Of a stretch of DNA of 64,000 bases, positions 44,848-54,254 are shown in pieces. How positions within the stretch are numbered: position 1 is the stretch's first letter; every line of letters begins with the position of its first letter. The notes beneath the pieces were generated by a model, which searched no databases, was not told the origin of the DNA, and saw nothing but the letters and a program-made list of their open reading frames with translations. The translations under genes and the position numbers were made by a program. Origin of the DNA: Methylococcaceae bacterium (GTDB lineage Bacteria; Pseudomonadota; Gammaproteobacteria; Methylococcales; Methylomonadaceae); contig JAUYBL010000024.1 in the NCBI GenBank assembly GCA_030693065.1, positions 62,001 to 126,000 on the forward strand, given 5' to 3'.

Positions 44848-45090
44848 ATGTCCAACATGAATAATATTTCTATTACCGACATTCTTGAGCTTCCGGCACA
44901 GGAGCGTATTCGTCTGGTTGAACTTATTTGGGACAGTGTTGCTGCGGTTCCTGAAGCCGTGGAAGTTTCCCCTGCGCTAAATGCTGAGCTCGAAGTACGT
45001 CTGAAGGAATTCGAGAAAAACCCGGAAGCGGGTTATTCCTGGGATGAAGTTAAATCACACCTTCAAGATAGCTCATGGCGTTCCGCATAA
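44848..45090 (+). CDS. Addiction-module antitoxin, TIGR02574 type
   Basis: 80 aa, with a GGAG site upstream. The pattern ILELPAQERIRLVELIWDSV and NPEAGYSWDEVKSHL is characteristic of the TIGR02574 addiction-module component that pairs with a RelE/ParE toxin. The next frame starts inside its end at 45075 but is broken after 24 codons, so the antitoxin appears to have lost its toxin. Confidence 0.85.
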   Translation: MSNMNNISITDILELPAQERIRLVELIWDSVAAVPEAVEVSPALNAELEVRLKEFEKNPEAGYSWDEVKSHLQDSSWRSA

Positions 45091-45149
45091 AATTTCTTCG
45101 GGAACGCTACGTGAAAGTGATAAAGCTCAAGCTTCGAAATACACATTAA
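45075..45149 (+). pseudogene. Truncated RelE/ParE-like toxin start
   Basis: The frame ATG GCG TTC CGC ATA AAA TTT CTT begins MAFRIKFL, like the first strand of ParE toxins, and overlaps the antitoxin end by 16 bases, as real toxin genes of this type do. It stops after 24 codons at 45149, and the sequence turns AT-rich right after. It looks like a toxin gene cut by insertion or deletion. Confidence 0.5.
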
Positions 45150-45166
45150 TCAAAAAATCAATAAAG

Positions 45167-46057
45167 ATGAAATTTAAGAATAAATTTATGAAAAAAATAA
45201 TGTATGTATTGATTTTTGGTTTTCTTATCTCAGAATGTGGAGCTAAAAACCATGCTTCTGGAGCTGCTAAAAAATCAGATATTGCTTTAGAAAAAATGAT
45301 ACATGAAATAGATGAGCGTCAAGAAAGCAGATTAAATGAAGCATTTTTACCCAATGAAAATGGACATTTTTCAGGTATACATAAAACATATCATTCGAAT
45401 GGAAATATAAAAAGTGAGACGATGTACAAGAATGGTAAGCAAAATGGATTAGCAATTTGGTGGGATGCTCCAGGACAAAAAGGCAGAGAAAGAAACTACA
45501 TAGATGGAAAACTTAATGGATTAGAAACGGAGTTTCATGTGAATGGGCAAAAAATGATTGAAACAAACTATAAGAATGGCAAGAAAGATGGATTAATGAC
45601 AATATGGAATGATCGTGGGCAGAAAAAACAGGAAAAAAACTATAAAAATGGGAAGGAAGATGGGCTATCTACTATGTGGGATGACAACGGACAGAAAGAA
45701 TTAGTAACAAATTATAAAGATGGCAAGAAAGATGGATCTGAAACATTCTGGTATAAAGGGCGTGAGAATAAAAGCCTTTTCAAAGACGGAAAGGAAATAG
45801 ATTTAGATGTAATGGCAATGCAAGAAATAAAAAATCGTTGTCAAATCCAAATGGGCGAACATGGATTCGCAATAGTGAAAGCATGTGTAGATCAAGATTT
45901 TGAAGCACTTCATGCACTTCAACTTGGTTTATATATAGAAAAACACGAAGCCATTACCACACGATGCACCAACAAAATGAAAGGGCATGGATGGGCAATA
46001 GTTAAAGCATGTGCAGATCAAGATATTGGAGCTGAAGATGCATTGCGCAAATATTAG
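45167..46057 (+). CDS. MORN-repeat protein with duplicated C-terminal motif
   Basis: 296 aa from the ATG at 45167 (an ATG at 45188 is possible). An N-terminal hydrophobic segment (IMYVLIFGFLISECG) suggests export. Residues about 75-200 hold five or more MORN_2-type repeats (YKNGKQNGL, YIDGKLNGLE, YKNGKKDGL, YKNGKEDGL, YKDGKKDGS). The C-terminus has two copies of a RCxxxMxxHGxAIVKACxDQD motif. MORN_2 proteins can bind surfaces or act as antitoxin-like partners; no role can be fixed here. Its A+T content and codon use differ sharply from the neighbours, which points to transfer. Confidence 0.8.
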   Translation: MKFKNKFMKKIMYVLIFGFLISECGAKNHASGAAKKSDIALEKMIHEIDERQESRLNEAFLPNENGHFSGIHKTYHSNGNIKSETMYKNGKQNGLAIWWDAPGQKGRERNYIDGKLNGLETEFHVNGQKMIETNYKNGKKDGLMTIWNDRGQKKQEKNYKNGKEDGLSTMWDDNGQKELVTNYKDGKKDGSETFWYKGRENKSLFKDGKEIDLDVMAMQEIKNRCQIQMGEHGFAIVKACVDQDFEALHALQLGLYIEKHEAITTRCTNKMKGHGWAIVKACADQDIGAEDALRKY

Positions 46058-46094
46058 GACCGTAGGATGTGCGAGCTAATGACATAAGCTCGTA

Positions 46095-46185
46095 GGTAGG
46101 TTGGTTTGGCTGGTGATAACCAACCCAACATTTAACCGATTTTCTTGAAATGTTGGGCTGCAAAAAGCATGCATCCCAACCTACC
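46095..46185. repeat. Nested inverted repeat (GTAGG...CCTAC)
   Basis: GGTAGGTTGG at 46095-46104 pairs with CCAACCTACC at 46176-46185. Inside, CCCAACATTT at 46124-46133 pairs with AAATGTTGGG at 46148-46157. It sits between the MORN gene and the dbpA stop and may serve as a terminator for both. Confidence 0.75.
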
Positions 46186-46188
46186 CGC

Positions 46189-47577
46189 CTAATCCCACTG
46201 CGACTTCCGAACGTTAAAACTACGTCCTTTAATTTTGCCGTTTCTTAAACAGGCCAGCGCTTTGTCGGCACTGCCGCGTTTTACCGCCACATATGACTGT
46301 TTATCGAACAAATCGATTTTGCCTACATCAGCACCGGGAATGCCTGCGGTGCCGGTTAACGCGCCTAAGATGTCGCCGGGACGGACTTTATCTTTGCGAC
46401 CACCGTCGATCCACAAGGTCACCATCGGCGGTTGAAAGCGCTGCTCATCAGTCAATTTAAACGGCGCGACTTCATCCCACTTGGCGGGATGCCCTTGATA
46501 GTCCTCGATGGCTTTAATGCGCGGCAATTCGGCTTCGATGCATAAGCTCAGCGCTAAACCTTTTTTACCGGCACGGCCGGTGCGACCGATGCGGTGTACG
46601 TAGATTTCCGGATCCCAGGGCAGTTCATAATTGATCACGGCCTGCATGTCTTTAATATCCAGACCTCTTGCCGCGACATCGGTGGCGACGAGAATCGAGC
46701 AGCTTTTATTGGCAAAACGCACCAGCACTTGATCGCGATCCTTTTGTTCCAAATCGCCATGAATGGCTTGCACGGAAAAGCCTGCCTGCGACAAATGGCT
46801 AGCCACATCCTGGCAATCCCGTTTGGTATTGCAGAACACCACGGTGGATTCCGGACGGTGATACGCCAACAGATAGCCCAAAGCATTAAGCCGTTTGGAT
46901 TTTTCAGTCTGGTAGAAAAGCTGGTCAATATCGCTGTCGTGATGGCTGGTTTCGATACTGACAGACACCGGTTTGAACTGAAACTTCTGACTCATTTCCC
47001 GGATCTGCTCGGCGTAGGTCGCTGAAAACAGTAAGGTTTGCCGGTGCGTGGGGGCGTAGGAAATGACATCGGTAATTGCTTCTTCAAAGCCCATATCGAG
47101 CATGCGGTCGGCCTCGTCCAGCACCAACACTTTGAGATTACTCAGCTTTAAACTACGTTTACGCAGATGCTCTTGTAATCGACCCGGCGTGCCCACTACG
47201 ACGTGAACACCATGTTCCAAGGAACCAAGCTGCGGGCCGAAAGGGACGCCGCCGCATAAGGCCAATACTTTAATGTTTTGGGTGAAGCGTGCTAAGCGGC
47301 GGATTTCCTTACAGACCTGGTCGGCAAGTTCGCGCGTGGGGCACACTACCATCGCCTGTACTCTAAAGCTGCTTAAATCCAGTCTAGATAACAAGCCGAT
47401 ACCGAACGCTGCGGTTTTGCCGCTACCAGTCTTGGCTTGGGCAATCACATCCTTACCCTCAAGAATATGGGGCAGGCTTTCGGCCTGAATGGGTGTTAGA
47501 TGGGTGTAGCCCAAGGATTCGATATTTTCGAGCAGGGCGGGTTTTAACGGTAACGTTGAAAATTCTGGCGTATTCAC
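46189..47577 (-). CDS. dbpA: ATP-dependent RNA helicase DbpA
   Basis: 462 aa starting at GTG. All DEAD-box motifs are present: AQAKTGSGKTAAF, PTRELADQV, TPGRL, VLDEADRMLD, SAT, and HRIGRTGRAGK. The C-terminal about 75 residues (TLWIDGGRKDKVRPGDILGALTG) are the DbpA RNA-binding domain that targets 23S rRNA helix 92. It acts in late 50S ribosome assembly. Confidence 0.95.
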   Translation of the reverse strand: MNTPEFSTLPLKPALLENIESLGYTHLTPIQAESLPHILEGKDVIAQAKTGSGKTAAFGIGLLSRLDLSSFRVQAMVVCPTRELADQVCKEIRRLARFTQNIKVLALCGGVPFGPQLGSLEHGVHVVVGTPGRLQEHLRKRSLKLSNLKVLVLDEADRMLDMGFEEAITDVISYAPTHRQTLLFSATYAEQIREMSQKFQFKPVSVSIETSHHDSDIDQLFYQTEKSKRLNALGYLLAYHRPESTVVFCNTKRDCQDVASHLSQAGFSVQAIHGDLEQKDRDQVLVRFANKSCSILVATDVAARGLDIKDMQAVINYELPWDPEIYVHRIGRTGRAGKKGLALSLCIEAELPRIKAIEDYQGHPAKWDEVAPFKLTDEQRFQPPMVTLWIDGGRKDKVRPGDILGALTGTAGIPGADVGKIDLFDKQSYVAVKRGSADKALACLRNGKIKGRSFNVRKSQWD

Positions 47578-47683
47578 AAAGACTCTTTTAATTCAGTAAG
47601 ATGCGGCAAAAGGCAGCATTGAGCTTGCCATGATAACAGAGTTGAACACCGCCCTGCCCTAACCCAATAGATCATTTGGATAG

Positions 47684-48445
47684 CTATATAAATCCATGCA
47701 GTCCGCGTTTGGATTTAACCGCCAGCCAGTCTTTGAGTTGCTTTAACTCCTCGGTTTCCTCCAATCCATCCAGGCTTTGTTTGCTTCTTAACAAACGAAA
47801 TGCATCTGATAGCACTTTATAGCGATCCCCCGTGATGCCTGCCCGCCTTAAACCGACGGTGTTCAACTTGTAATGCCGGGCCGGGCGACCACCAATCAGC
47901 ATAAAGGGAATGACATCCATATTAAGTCCGGTAGTACCTTGGACAATGGCGTAGGAGCCGATTCTGCAAAACTGATGCGCAACGACATTGCCTCCCATGA
48001 ATACGTTATTACCAACTTCAACATGGCCGCCAATCGCAACATTGTTGGCAAATATGGTGTTATTACCGACGTTGCAATCGTGCGCAACGTGGCTGTTATT
48101 CATAAAAAAGCAGCCAGAGCCAATGCGTGTCTCGGCATGTTCTTTGGAGGCGCGATGGGCGGTGAAGCCTTCTCTGAATACGTTGTTATCGCCAATAATT
48201 AACCAAGAGTCTGTTTCCGGCTTAAATCCGGTATCTTGCGGCAAACCGCCTAATACCGCGTGGGGATGCAGAATATTGCCGTCGCCCATTTTGACATGGC
48301 CATGGACAACCGCATGAGCACCAATCTGACAATTCGCGCCCAATACGGCACCGGTTTCGATGACCGCAAAAGGCCCTACAGTGGCGTTGTCGCCTAGAGT
48401 AACGTCTGGCGCGATGAAGGCGGTCGGATGTATATGTTGAGTCAT
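47684..48445 (-). CDS. lpxA: LpxA-family acyltransferase
   Basis: 253 aa with AGGATAA before ATG. A left-handed beta-helix of hexapeptide repeats covers residues about 4-185. VAHDCNVGNN carries His122, matching the catalytic base of LpxA. The C-terminal helical part (about 190-253) fits UDP-GlcNAc acyltransferases. LpxA starts lipid A synthesis. The gene is alone here, downstream of xerD, not with lpxD-fabZ-lpxB as usual, so it may be a second LpxA-like enzyme. Confidence 0.85.
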   Translation of the reverse strand: MTQHIHPTAFIAPDVTLGDNATVGPFAVIETGAVLGANCQIGAHAVVHGHVKMGDGNILHPHAVLGGLPQDTGFKPETDSWLIIGDNNVFREGFTAHRASKEHAETRIGSGCFFMNNSHVAHDCNVGNNTIFANNVAIGGHVEVGNNVFMGGNVVAHQFCRIGSYAIVQGTTGLNMDVIPFMLIGGRPARHYKLNTVGLRRAGITGDRYKVLSDAFRLLRSKQSLDGLEETEELKQLKDWLAVKSKRGLHGFI

Positions 48446-48449
48446 CTTC

Positions 48450-49334
48450 TTATCCTCTTGGATGATGTTTTGAATGTAATTCTTTTAAGCGTTCCCGGGC
48501 GATGTGCGTATAAATCTGTGTGGTCGATAAATCCGAATGCCCGAGCAAAAGCTGCACAACGCGCAAGTCGGCGCCATGATTTAACAAATGTGTGGCAAAA
48601 GCATGCCGCAAAGTGTGCGGCGACAATTCTTTATTGATTCCGGCTGTTTTAGCATGGCGTTTTATAATGTGCCAAAAAGCTTGCCGGGTCATGCCGTCTG
48701 CCCGATTGGTTACGAACAGAAAATCACATTGACGTTCACGAAGCAGCTTTTTTCTGGCCTGCTCCATGTAACCTTCTAACCAACTCATTGCCTCTTGTCC
48801 CACCGGCACCAAGCGCTCTTTATTGCCTTTGCCGATAATTCTTACCACACCTTGCCTGAAACTAATGTGTTCGAATTTTAACGTGACCAATTCAGACACC
48901 CTAAGCCCTGTGGCATAAAGCATTTCCAGCATGGTTTTATCTCTGAAGCCAAGCGGGTTGGTGGTTTCAGGTGTATTTAACAATAATTCGACGTCTTGCT
49001 CGGAAAGCGAGATAGGCAGCGGACGGCCTATGTGGGGAGATTCAATCAGTGCGGTTGGATCAATTGTGAGATTGTTTTCTCTAAGGTAATAACCGTAAAA
49101 GCGCCGCAAACTGGAAAGTATCCGCGCTGATGATCTGTTGCCGATACCGTCTTTATAACGACTGGCGAGAAATCCGGAAAGATCGCCACCATCGACTTCC
49201 AACATAGATTTTCCTGCCAGCCATTTAGCAAAAATGTTCAAATCGCTACGATAGGCCGATAGGGTGTTATCACTCAAGCCCTGCTCTGCCCAAGCGGCAT
49301 CGAGAAACTGCTCAATCAAAAAAGTTGGACTCAT
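48450..49334 (-). CDS. xerD: Site-specific tyrosine recombinase XerD
   Basis: 294 aa. The N-terminal SAM-like domain is followed by the catalytic domain with Arg in TGLRVSELV, HTLRHAFATHLLNHGADLR and the Tyr in TTQIYTH. It resolves chromosome dimers at dif with XerC. It overlaps ogt by ATGA and precedes lpxA by four bases. Confidence 0.94.
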   Translation of the reverse strand: MSPTFLIEQFLDAAWAEQGLSDNTLSAYRSDLNIFAKWLAGKSMLEVDGGDLSGFLASRYKDGIGNRSSARILSSLRRFYGYYLRENNLTIDPTALIESPHIGRPLPISLSEQDVELLLNTPETTNPLGFRDKTMLEMLYATGLRVSELVTLKFEHISFRQGVVRIIGKGNKERLVPVGQEAMSWLEGYMEQARKKLLRERQCDFLFVTNRADGMTRQAFWHIIKRHAKTAGINKELSPHTLRHAFATHLLNHGADLRVVQLLLGHSDLSTTQIYTHIARERLKELHSKHHPRG

Positions 49335-49825
49335 GCCTGGGTTGCTTCAAATTCCAGCAATTTAATTTTGATATTCATTAATTCGCCTTGCGTTTGCCCG
49401 CAATACCCGCCCATCCCTGATACTGAAACAACCCGATGACAGGGAATAAAGAATGGATAGGGATTGTCACGACAAGCATTACCGACAGCGCGCGCAGATG
49501 AGCCGATTTTTTTAGCCAAGGACGAATAGGTCATTGTTTCACCTAAGGGGATCTGACAAAGCTCATTCCACACCCGATTTCTGTAATCACTGCCTTGCTT
49601 TAGCAGTTTTATGTGCATGGGAACGCTGGTATTCAAGCAATAATCTGCCACTTGATGTCGCAAGTAATGCTCCATGAGTTGGGTGCGAACATCATCGTTC
49701 GTCCAATCCACATCGAAGATAACACCTTGCTGACTATGGACAACAAGATTACCAGCCGGTGTTTGAATTTGTATCACCTCATCCGGACCGGACGTGCTGT
49801 CTACCCACTCGATTATGATTGGCAT
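49331..49825 (-). CDS. ogt: Methylated-DNA-protein cysteine methyltransferase
   Basis: 164 aa. The C-terminal domain has the active site FFIPCHRVVSVSGMGGY, with the acceptor Cys in PCHR. It removes O6-methyl groups from guanine in a suicidal reaction. The N-terminal about 75 residues are a variable domain. Coupled to xerD. Confidence 0.92.
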   Translation of the reverse strand: MPIIIEWVDSTSGPDEVIQIQTPAGNLVVHSQQGVIFDVDWTNDDVRTQLMEHYLRHQVADYCLNTSVPMHIKLLKQGSDYRNRVWNELCQIPLGETMTYSSLAKKIGSSARAVGNACRDNPYPFFIPCHRVVSVSGMGGYCGQTQGELMNIKIKLLEFEATQA

Positions 49826-49893
49826 GATTCAGGGATCCTTGCAATGCTTGACCTAACAGAAATGCATATCGCATTGCTGTAATTCAAGACACA

Positions 49894-49921
49894 AAAAAGG
49901 CAGCTCAAAGGCTGCCTTTTT
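49894..49921 (-). terminator. Terminator of the rpsP-rplS operon
   Basis: An 11-base arm AAAAAGGCAGC (49894-49904) pairs with GCTGCCTTTTT (49911-49921), loop TCAAAG. T-runs on both strands make it work in either direction, ending rplS transcription. Confidence 0.9.
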
Positions 49922-49939
49922 ATTGCACATCAAGAAAAA

Positions 49940-50281
49940 TTAAAGCTTTTCTTTGATACGTGCTGCTTTACCAGTCAAATCACGCAAGTAGTACAACTTA
50001 GCACGGCGAACGTCACCGCGACGTTTAACTTGAATTTCGCTGATAATTGGGCTGTGTGTTTGGAAAACACGCTCAACACCAGTACCGTAAGATATTTTTC
50101 TTACTGTAAAAGCTGAATTCAAACCGCGATTACGCTTTGCAATCACGACGCCTTCAAATGCCTGAATTCTTTCGCGCTCGCCTTCTCTAACCTTAACTTG
50201 AACGATAACTGTATCACCAGGACCAAATTCAGGAATTTGTTTAAGCTGTTCAGCTTCTAATTGTTTAATAATATTGCTCAT
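49940..50281 (-). CDS. rplS: 50S ribosomal protein L19
   Basis: 113 aa from the ATG at 50281, since AGGT lies six bases ahead; the ATG at 50287 is too close to it. [19 protein letters not shown] and the central [27 protein letters not shown] are those of L19 (cited in part). Last gene of the rpsP-rimM-trmD-rplS operon. Confidence 0.97.
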   Translation of the reverse strand: MSNIIKQLEAEQLKQIPEFGPGDTVIVQVKVREGERERIQAFEGVVIAKRNRGLNSAFTVRKISYGTGVERVFQTHSPIISEIQVKRRGDVRRAKLYYLRDLTGKAARIKEKL

Positions 50282-50289
50282 TACCATAC

Positions 50290-51033
50290 CTATTTAACTT
50301 CAACTTCGTTTTTAAATTGTTTAAGCAGAAACTCCTGTTCTGCAGTCAACTGTTTTTTTTCTAATAAATCAGGTCGTCTCTGCCACGTTCGTCCCAGAGA
50401 CTGCTTCATTCGCCAACGGCTTATCTCTGCATGGTTTCCACTCAACAACACGTTTGGAACGGAATGTCCTCCAAGCTGTTCGGGTCGAGTAAAGTGAGGA
50501 CAATCCAGCAATCCATCTACATGAGAATCCTGATCTGCTGAATCCGCATCGCCAAGCACTCCAGGAAGCAAGCGGGTTATGGCATCAACCACAACAAGCG
50601 CTGCAAGCTCACCACCACTGATCACATAATCTCCAAGTGACCATTCTTCATCACAATCTAACTGAACAAAACGTTCATCAATCCCTTCGTAACGCCCGGC
50701 AACCAAAATCAATTGCGACAATTGACTAGCATCCGATAATAATGCTTGGGTAATCGGCTTGCCTTGAGGACTTAAGTAAATTACTTTCTTGTTGCCGCTA
50801 CTTAACTTTTTTGCTTGGGTAATCGCGTCATGCAAAGGCTGGTATTTCATTACCATTCCTGGACCACCACCATAGGGGCGATCATCCACAGTGCGATGAA
50901 CATCGAGAGCGTAATCTCGAGGATTCCAAAGATTTAAACTTACAATTCCTCGTTCTATTGCTCTGCCCGTTACTCCATAATTCGCGGCACCGAATACCAA
51001 CTCTGGAAATAGCGTTAAAACATCAAAACGCAT
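50290..51033 (-). CDS. trmD: tRNA (guanine-N1)-methyltransferase TrmD
   Basis: 247 aa. SPOUT-fold methyltransferase forming m1G37 in tRNA. Motifs: [41 protein letters not shown] and [17 protein letters not shown]. It lies nine bases upstream of rplS. Confidence 0.97.
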   Translation of the reverse strand: MRFDVLTLFPELVFGAANYGVTGRAIERGIVSLNLWNPRDYALDVHRTVDDRPYGGGPGMVMKYQPLHDAITQAKKLSSGNKKVIYLSPQGKPITQALLSDASQLSQLILVAGRYEGIDERFVQLDCDEEWSLGDYVISGGELAALVVVDAITRLLPGVLGDADSADQDSHVDGLLDCPHFTRPEQLGGHSVPNVLLSGNHAEISRWRMKQSLGRTWQRRPDLLEKKQLTAEQEFLLKQFKNEVEVK

Positions 51034-51041
51034 ACGGGTAA

Positions 51042-51548
51042 TTAAAACTCTGGATCCCAGTCAACAATCATTTTACCGGCGACAAGATCAATGCTAATTA
51101 TTGTCTGATCTAATAGAAACGGAATTGCTCGTTCCCTATCACCTTTAACAAAAATAACGTCGTTGGCACCTGTCTCAAGAAGATTTTCAATTTTACCAAA
51201 TTGAACACCTTGAACATTTTCGACATCTAAACCTATAAGGTCAGACCAATAATACTCATCTTCAGAAGGCGCTGGCAGTTGTTCGGACTTTATAAATACT
51301 TCCCAGCCCATTAGACTGGCGGCTTTATCTCTATCGTTGATACCTTCAAGCTGGGCGACAATTGTTTTACTCTGAAGCTGCCCATCCAGAACAAGTATAG
51401 ATTTCTCTTCATGGCCTTTTTTAAGTAACCATGGAGAATAAACAAGGATATTGTCGCGAGGATCGGTATAAGAAAATACCTTAACCCAACCTTTAACTCC
51501 AAAAACGCCTGAAATTTTCCCAACGCTTATTAATTGTTGAGGCAACAA
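51042..51548 (-). CDS. rimM: 16S rRNA processing protein RimM
   Basis: 168 aa. N-terminal barrel [23 protein letters not shown] and C-terminal PRC-barrel part with [15 protein letters not shown]. It helps 30S subunit maturation and binds S19. It sits eight bases upstream of trmD. Confidence 0.95.
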   Translation of the reverse strand: MLPQQLISVGKISGVFGVKGWVKVFSYTDPRDNILVYSPWLLKKGHEEKSILVLDGQLQSKTIVAQLEGINDRDKAASLMGWEVFIKSEQLPAPSEDEYYWSDLIGLDVENVQGVQFGKIENLLETGANDVIFVKGDRERAIPFLLDQTIISIDLVAGKMIVDWDPEF

Positions 51549-51551
51549 AAC

Positions 51552-51803
51552 TTAAGCGACAGCCTTAGTAGCGTCTTTAATCAATTTTGCAACGCGTTCA
51601 GAAGTTTGGGCACCAGTTGCTTTCCAATAATCAACGCGAGCAGTATCTAAACGTAATCTTTCTTCATTGCCGCGAGCAACAGGGTTAAAAAACCCAACTC
51701 TTTCAATATACCGACCATCACGACCGCTTCTACTATCGGTGACAACAACATGATAAAAAGGGCGATTTTTTGCGCCTGTCCTAGTTAGACGAATGGTTAC
51801 CAT
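51552..51803 (-). CDS. rpsP: 30S ribosomal protein S16
   Basis: 83 aa from the ATG at 51803, with GAGGAAATTTG upstream. [21 protein letters not shown] is the S16 start (first 20 only considered). First gene of the operon. Confidence 0.97.
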   Translation of the reverse strand: MVTIRLTRTGAKNRPFYHVVVTDSRSGRDGRYIERVGFFNPVARGNEERLRLDTARVDYWKATGAQTSERVAKLIKDATKAVA

Positions 51804-51928
51804 CAAATTTCCTCAAAACATTTAGTCAGTATTAATCCGCGCATTGTACGCGATTTTCTATAGATGTGAAGAACAAATTAACCCTCACATCATCTCCGTT
51901 GATTCTATTTCTACTCTTCAAATAAATA

Positions 51929-53284
51929 TTAGCGCCTAATGCCTCGAACATTGCTCTTTATGCCTCGCATCATATTTGCCATGTTGCCGGCTTTAAACTT
52001 TTTCATCATTTTTTGCATCATCAAAAATTGCTTGAGGATACGATTAACATCTTGCAATTCCTGACCACAACCTGCGGCTATGCGTTTTTTTCTATTACCC
52101 TTAATCAAATCAGGGTAGCGTCTTTCCTGCATTGTCATGGAATTTATTACCGCAACCTGCCGTGCAAGCATCTTGTCATTTACTTTGTCTTTCATTTCTT
52201 GCGGGATGGAATTAATACCAGGCAATTTATCAAGCATTGAACTTACGCCTCCCATATTTTGCATCTGCTGCAACTGCTCGCGAAAATCCTCCAGATCAAA
52301 ACTTTTGCCTTTTTGTATTTTTTTCGCAAGCTTCTCAGCCTTTTCTTTGTCGACTTTTTGCTCAATTTCCTCAATTAAGCTTAATACATCGCCCATCCCC
52401 AAAATACGAGATGCTATACGATCTGGATGAAATAACTCTAAGGCATCCGTTTTCTCACCAACACCAATAAACTTAATCGGCTTGCCGGTAATCGCGCGAA
52501 TAGACAATGCAGCCCCTCCACGCGCATCACCATCAGCCTTGGTAAGAATAACGCCTGTTAATGGCAACGCATCATTAAAGGCCTTTGCAGTTATTGCTGC
52601 ATCCTGCCCGGTCATACTATCGACAACAAAAAGAGTTTCAATTGGATTTATTGCCGCATGCAATTCTTTGATTTCCCCCATCATCTCATCATCAATATGA
52701 AGACGACCGGCAGTATCAATGATAATTACATCAAGAAATTTGTGCTTTGCAGCCTCAATAGCATTTCTCGCTATATCTACAGGCTTTTGAGTTATATCAC
52801 TTGCAAAAAAATCCAGAGAAAGATCATTCGCCAGCGTTTCTAGCTGTTTGATAGCAGCAGGACGATAAATGTCCGCACTAACAACGCCAACTTTCTTCTT
52901 TTGATTTGTTTGTAACCAACGACCTAATTTAGCAACGGTAGTTGTTTTACCAGCCCCCTGCAAACCCGCCATAAGAATGACTGCAGGTGGTGCGGCTCTA
53001 AGGTTGAGCCCCTCATTGGCCTCACCCATCACACTAATCAGCTCTGATTGAACAAGCTTAACTAGCGATTGCCCTGGCGATAAACTATCTTGAACTTCTT
53101 TCCCTAAAGCACCTTCCTTGATTCGCTCAATAAAGTCGGTGACCACCGGCAAAGCTACATCAGCCTCAAGCAAAGCCATACGCACTTCGCGCAAAGTCTC
53201 CTTGATATTGCTCTCAGTCAAGCGACCCTGACCCTTAATTTTTTTAAGCGTACTACTTAATCGATCGGTTAAATTATCAAACAT
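51929..53284 (-). CDS. ffh: Signal recognition particle protein Ffh
   Basis: 451 aa from the ATG at 53284, giving MFDNLTDRLSSTLKKIKGQG. N-domain, then a GTPase with GLQGAGKTTTVAKL, DTAGRL and TKADGDARGGA. The C-terminal M-domain is Met-rich (MMQKMMKKFKAGNMANMM). Binds 4.5S RNA and signal sequences at the ribosome. Divergent from the YpjD gene, a conserved arrangement. Confidence 0.97.
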   Translation of the reverse strand: MFDNLTDRLSSTLKKIKGQGRLTESNIKETLREVRMALLEADVALPVVTDFIERIKEGALGKEVQDSLSPGQSLVKLVQSELISVMGEANEGLNLRAAPPAVILMAGLQGAGKTTTVAKLGRWLQTNQKKKVGVVSADIYRPAAIKQLETLANDLSLDFFASDITQKPVDIARNAIEAAKHKFLDVIIIDTAGRLHIDDEMMGEIKELHAAINPIETLFVVDSMTGQDAAITAKAFNDALPLTGVILTKADGDARGGAALSIRAITGKPIKFIGVGEKTDALELFHPDRIASRILGMGDVLSLIEEIEQKVDKEKAEKLAKKIQKGKSFDLEDFREQLQQMQNMGGVSSMLDKLPGINSIPQEMKDKVNDKMLARQVAVINSMTMQERRYPDLIKGNRKKRIAAGCGQELQDVNRILKQFLMMQKMMKKFKAGNMANMMRGIKSNVRGIRR

Positions 53285-53441
53285 ATCAGCGTCTTTATTG
53301 AACGTTAAGAAAATCAATCACTAACACAAATGCGCTAGGACTATTCGGGCGCATATATTAACATAGCCTTCGGACCCTTTGCACTCACGGCGACTACCTC
53401 GCAAGGCCTTCTCTGCCAGCCAGTCAACCAACACAAAGATA

Positions 53442-54239
53442 ATGAACACCATTGTTATTGCTATTTTTTCCATCGCCACCTATCTACTAAGTGCGATTTT
53501 AATTACAAGGCACATATCCCAAAGCGCTACCAACCGCACGTCTATTTATTTAGCATGGCTAGCGATATGCGGGCATGCTGCTTACATAGTTCTTATTTTT
53601 AAAGAAAACGATGGCTTCAATTTCAGCTTTACCAGCACAGCATCATTTATTGCTTTCATTGTTAGCTTGATCTTACTGATTGCCGCAATCGACAAACCCG
53701 TGGAAAAACTGGGTATTGTGTTATTTCCCACTAGTGCACTCATGCTTGGTTTAGCCGCGACAACTAGCAGCCAACCGCATTTCTTGCGCACTTATAACTG
53801 GGAGATGGGCACACACATTCTTACTTCGATAGTTGCTTTTAGCTTATTAAATATCGCCGCATTGCAAGCCATTTTACTTGCCATACAAAATCAACAACTA
53901 AAAAGCCATCCTCCCAAACGCCTGATTCGCTCCTTACCATCCTTGCAAACGATGGAGTCATTATTATTTCAAATGATCACTGCAGGCTTACTGTTCTTGA
54001 CCGTCTCGCTTATCACAGGCTTCATATTTGTAGACGACTTATTTGCTCAACATCTTGCCCATAAAACTGTTTTATCACTTACAGCCTGGATAATTTTCTC
54101 TAGTCTTTTATTAGGCCGAATTCGCTACGGCTGGAGAGGAAAAACTGCCATCCGCTGGACACTGATAGGTTTCGGAGCCCTGCTACTGGCCTATTTTGGC
54201 AGCAAGTTAGTTTTGGAATTAATACTAAGAAGAAATTAA
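53442..54239 (+). CDS. YpjD/CcsA-like cytochrome c assembly membrane protein
   Basis: 265 aa from the ATG at 53442, where the hydrophobic segments begin. About eight membrane helices. TYNWEMGTHILTSIVAFSLL-like and HKTVLSLTAWIIFSSLLLGRIRYGWRGKTA match the cytochrome c assembly (CcmC/CcsA) fold of YpjD proteins (cited in part). The WRGKTA motif and the His in GTHILTSI and AHKTVLS may bind heme. Function of YpjD is not firmly known; it is routinely next to ffh. Confidence 0.85.
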   Translation: MNTIVIAIFSIATYLLSAILITRHISQSATNRTSIYLAWLAICGHAAYIVLIFKENDGFNFSFTSTASFIAFIVSLILLIAAIDKPVEKLGIVLFPTSALMLGLAATTSSQPHFLRTYNWEMGTHILTSIVAFSLLNIAALQAILLAIQNQQLKSHPPKRLIRSLPSLQTMESLLFQMITAGLLFLTVSLITGFIFVDDLFAQHLAHKTVLSLTAWIIFSSLLLGRIRYGWRGKTAIRWTLIGFGALLLAYFGSKLVLELILRRN

Positions 54240-54254
54240 CCGCCTTACTGCCAG

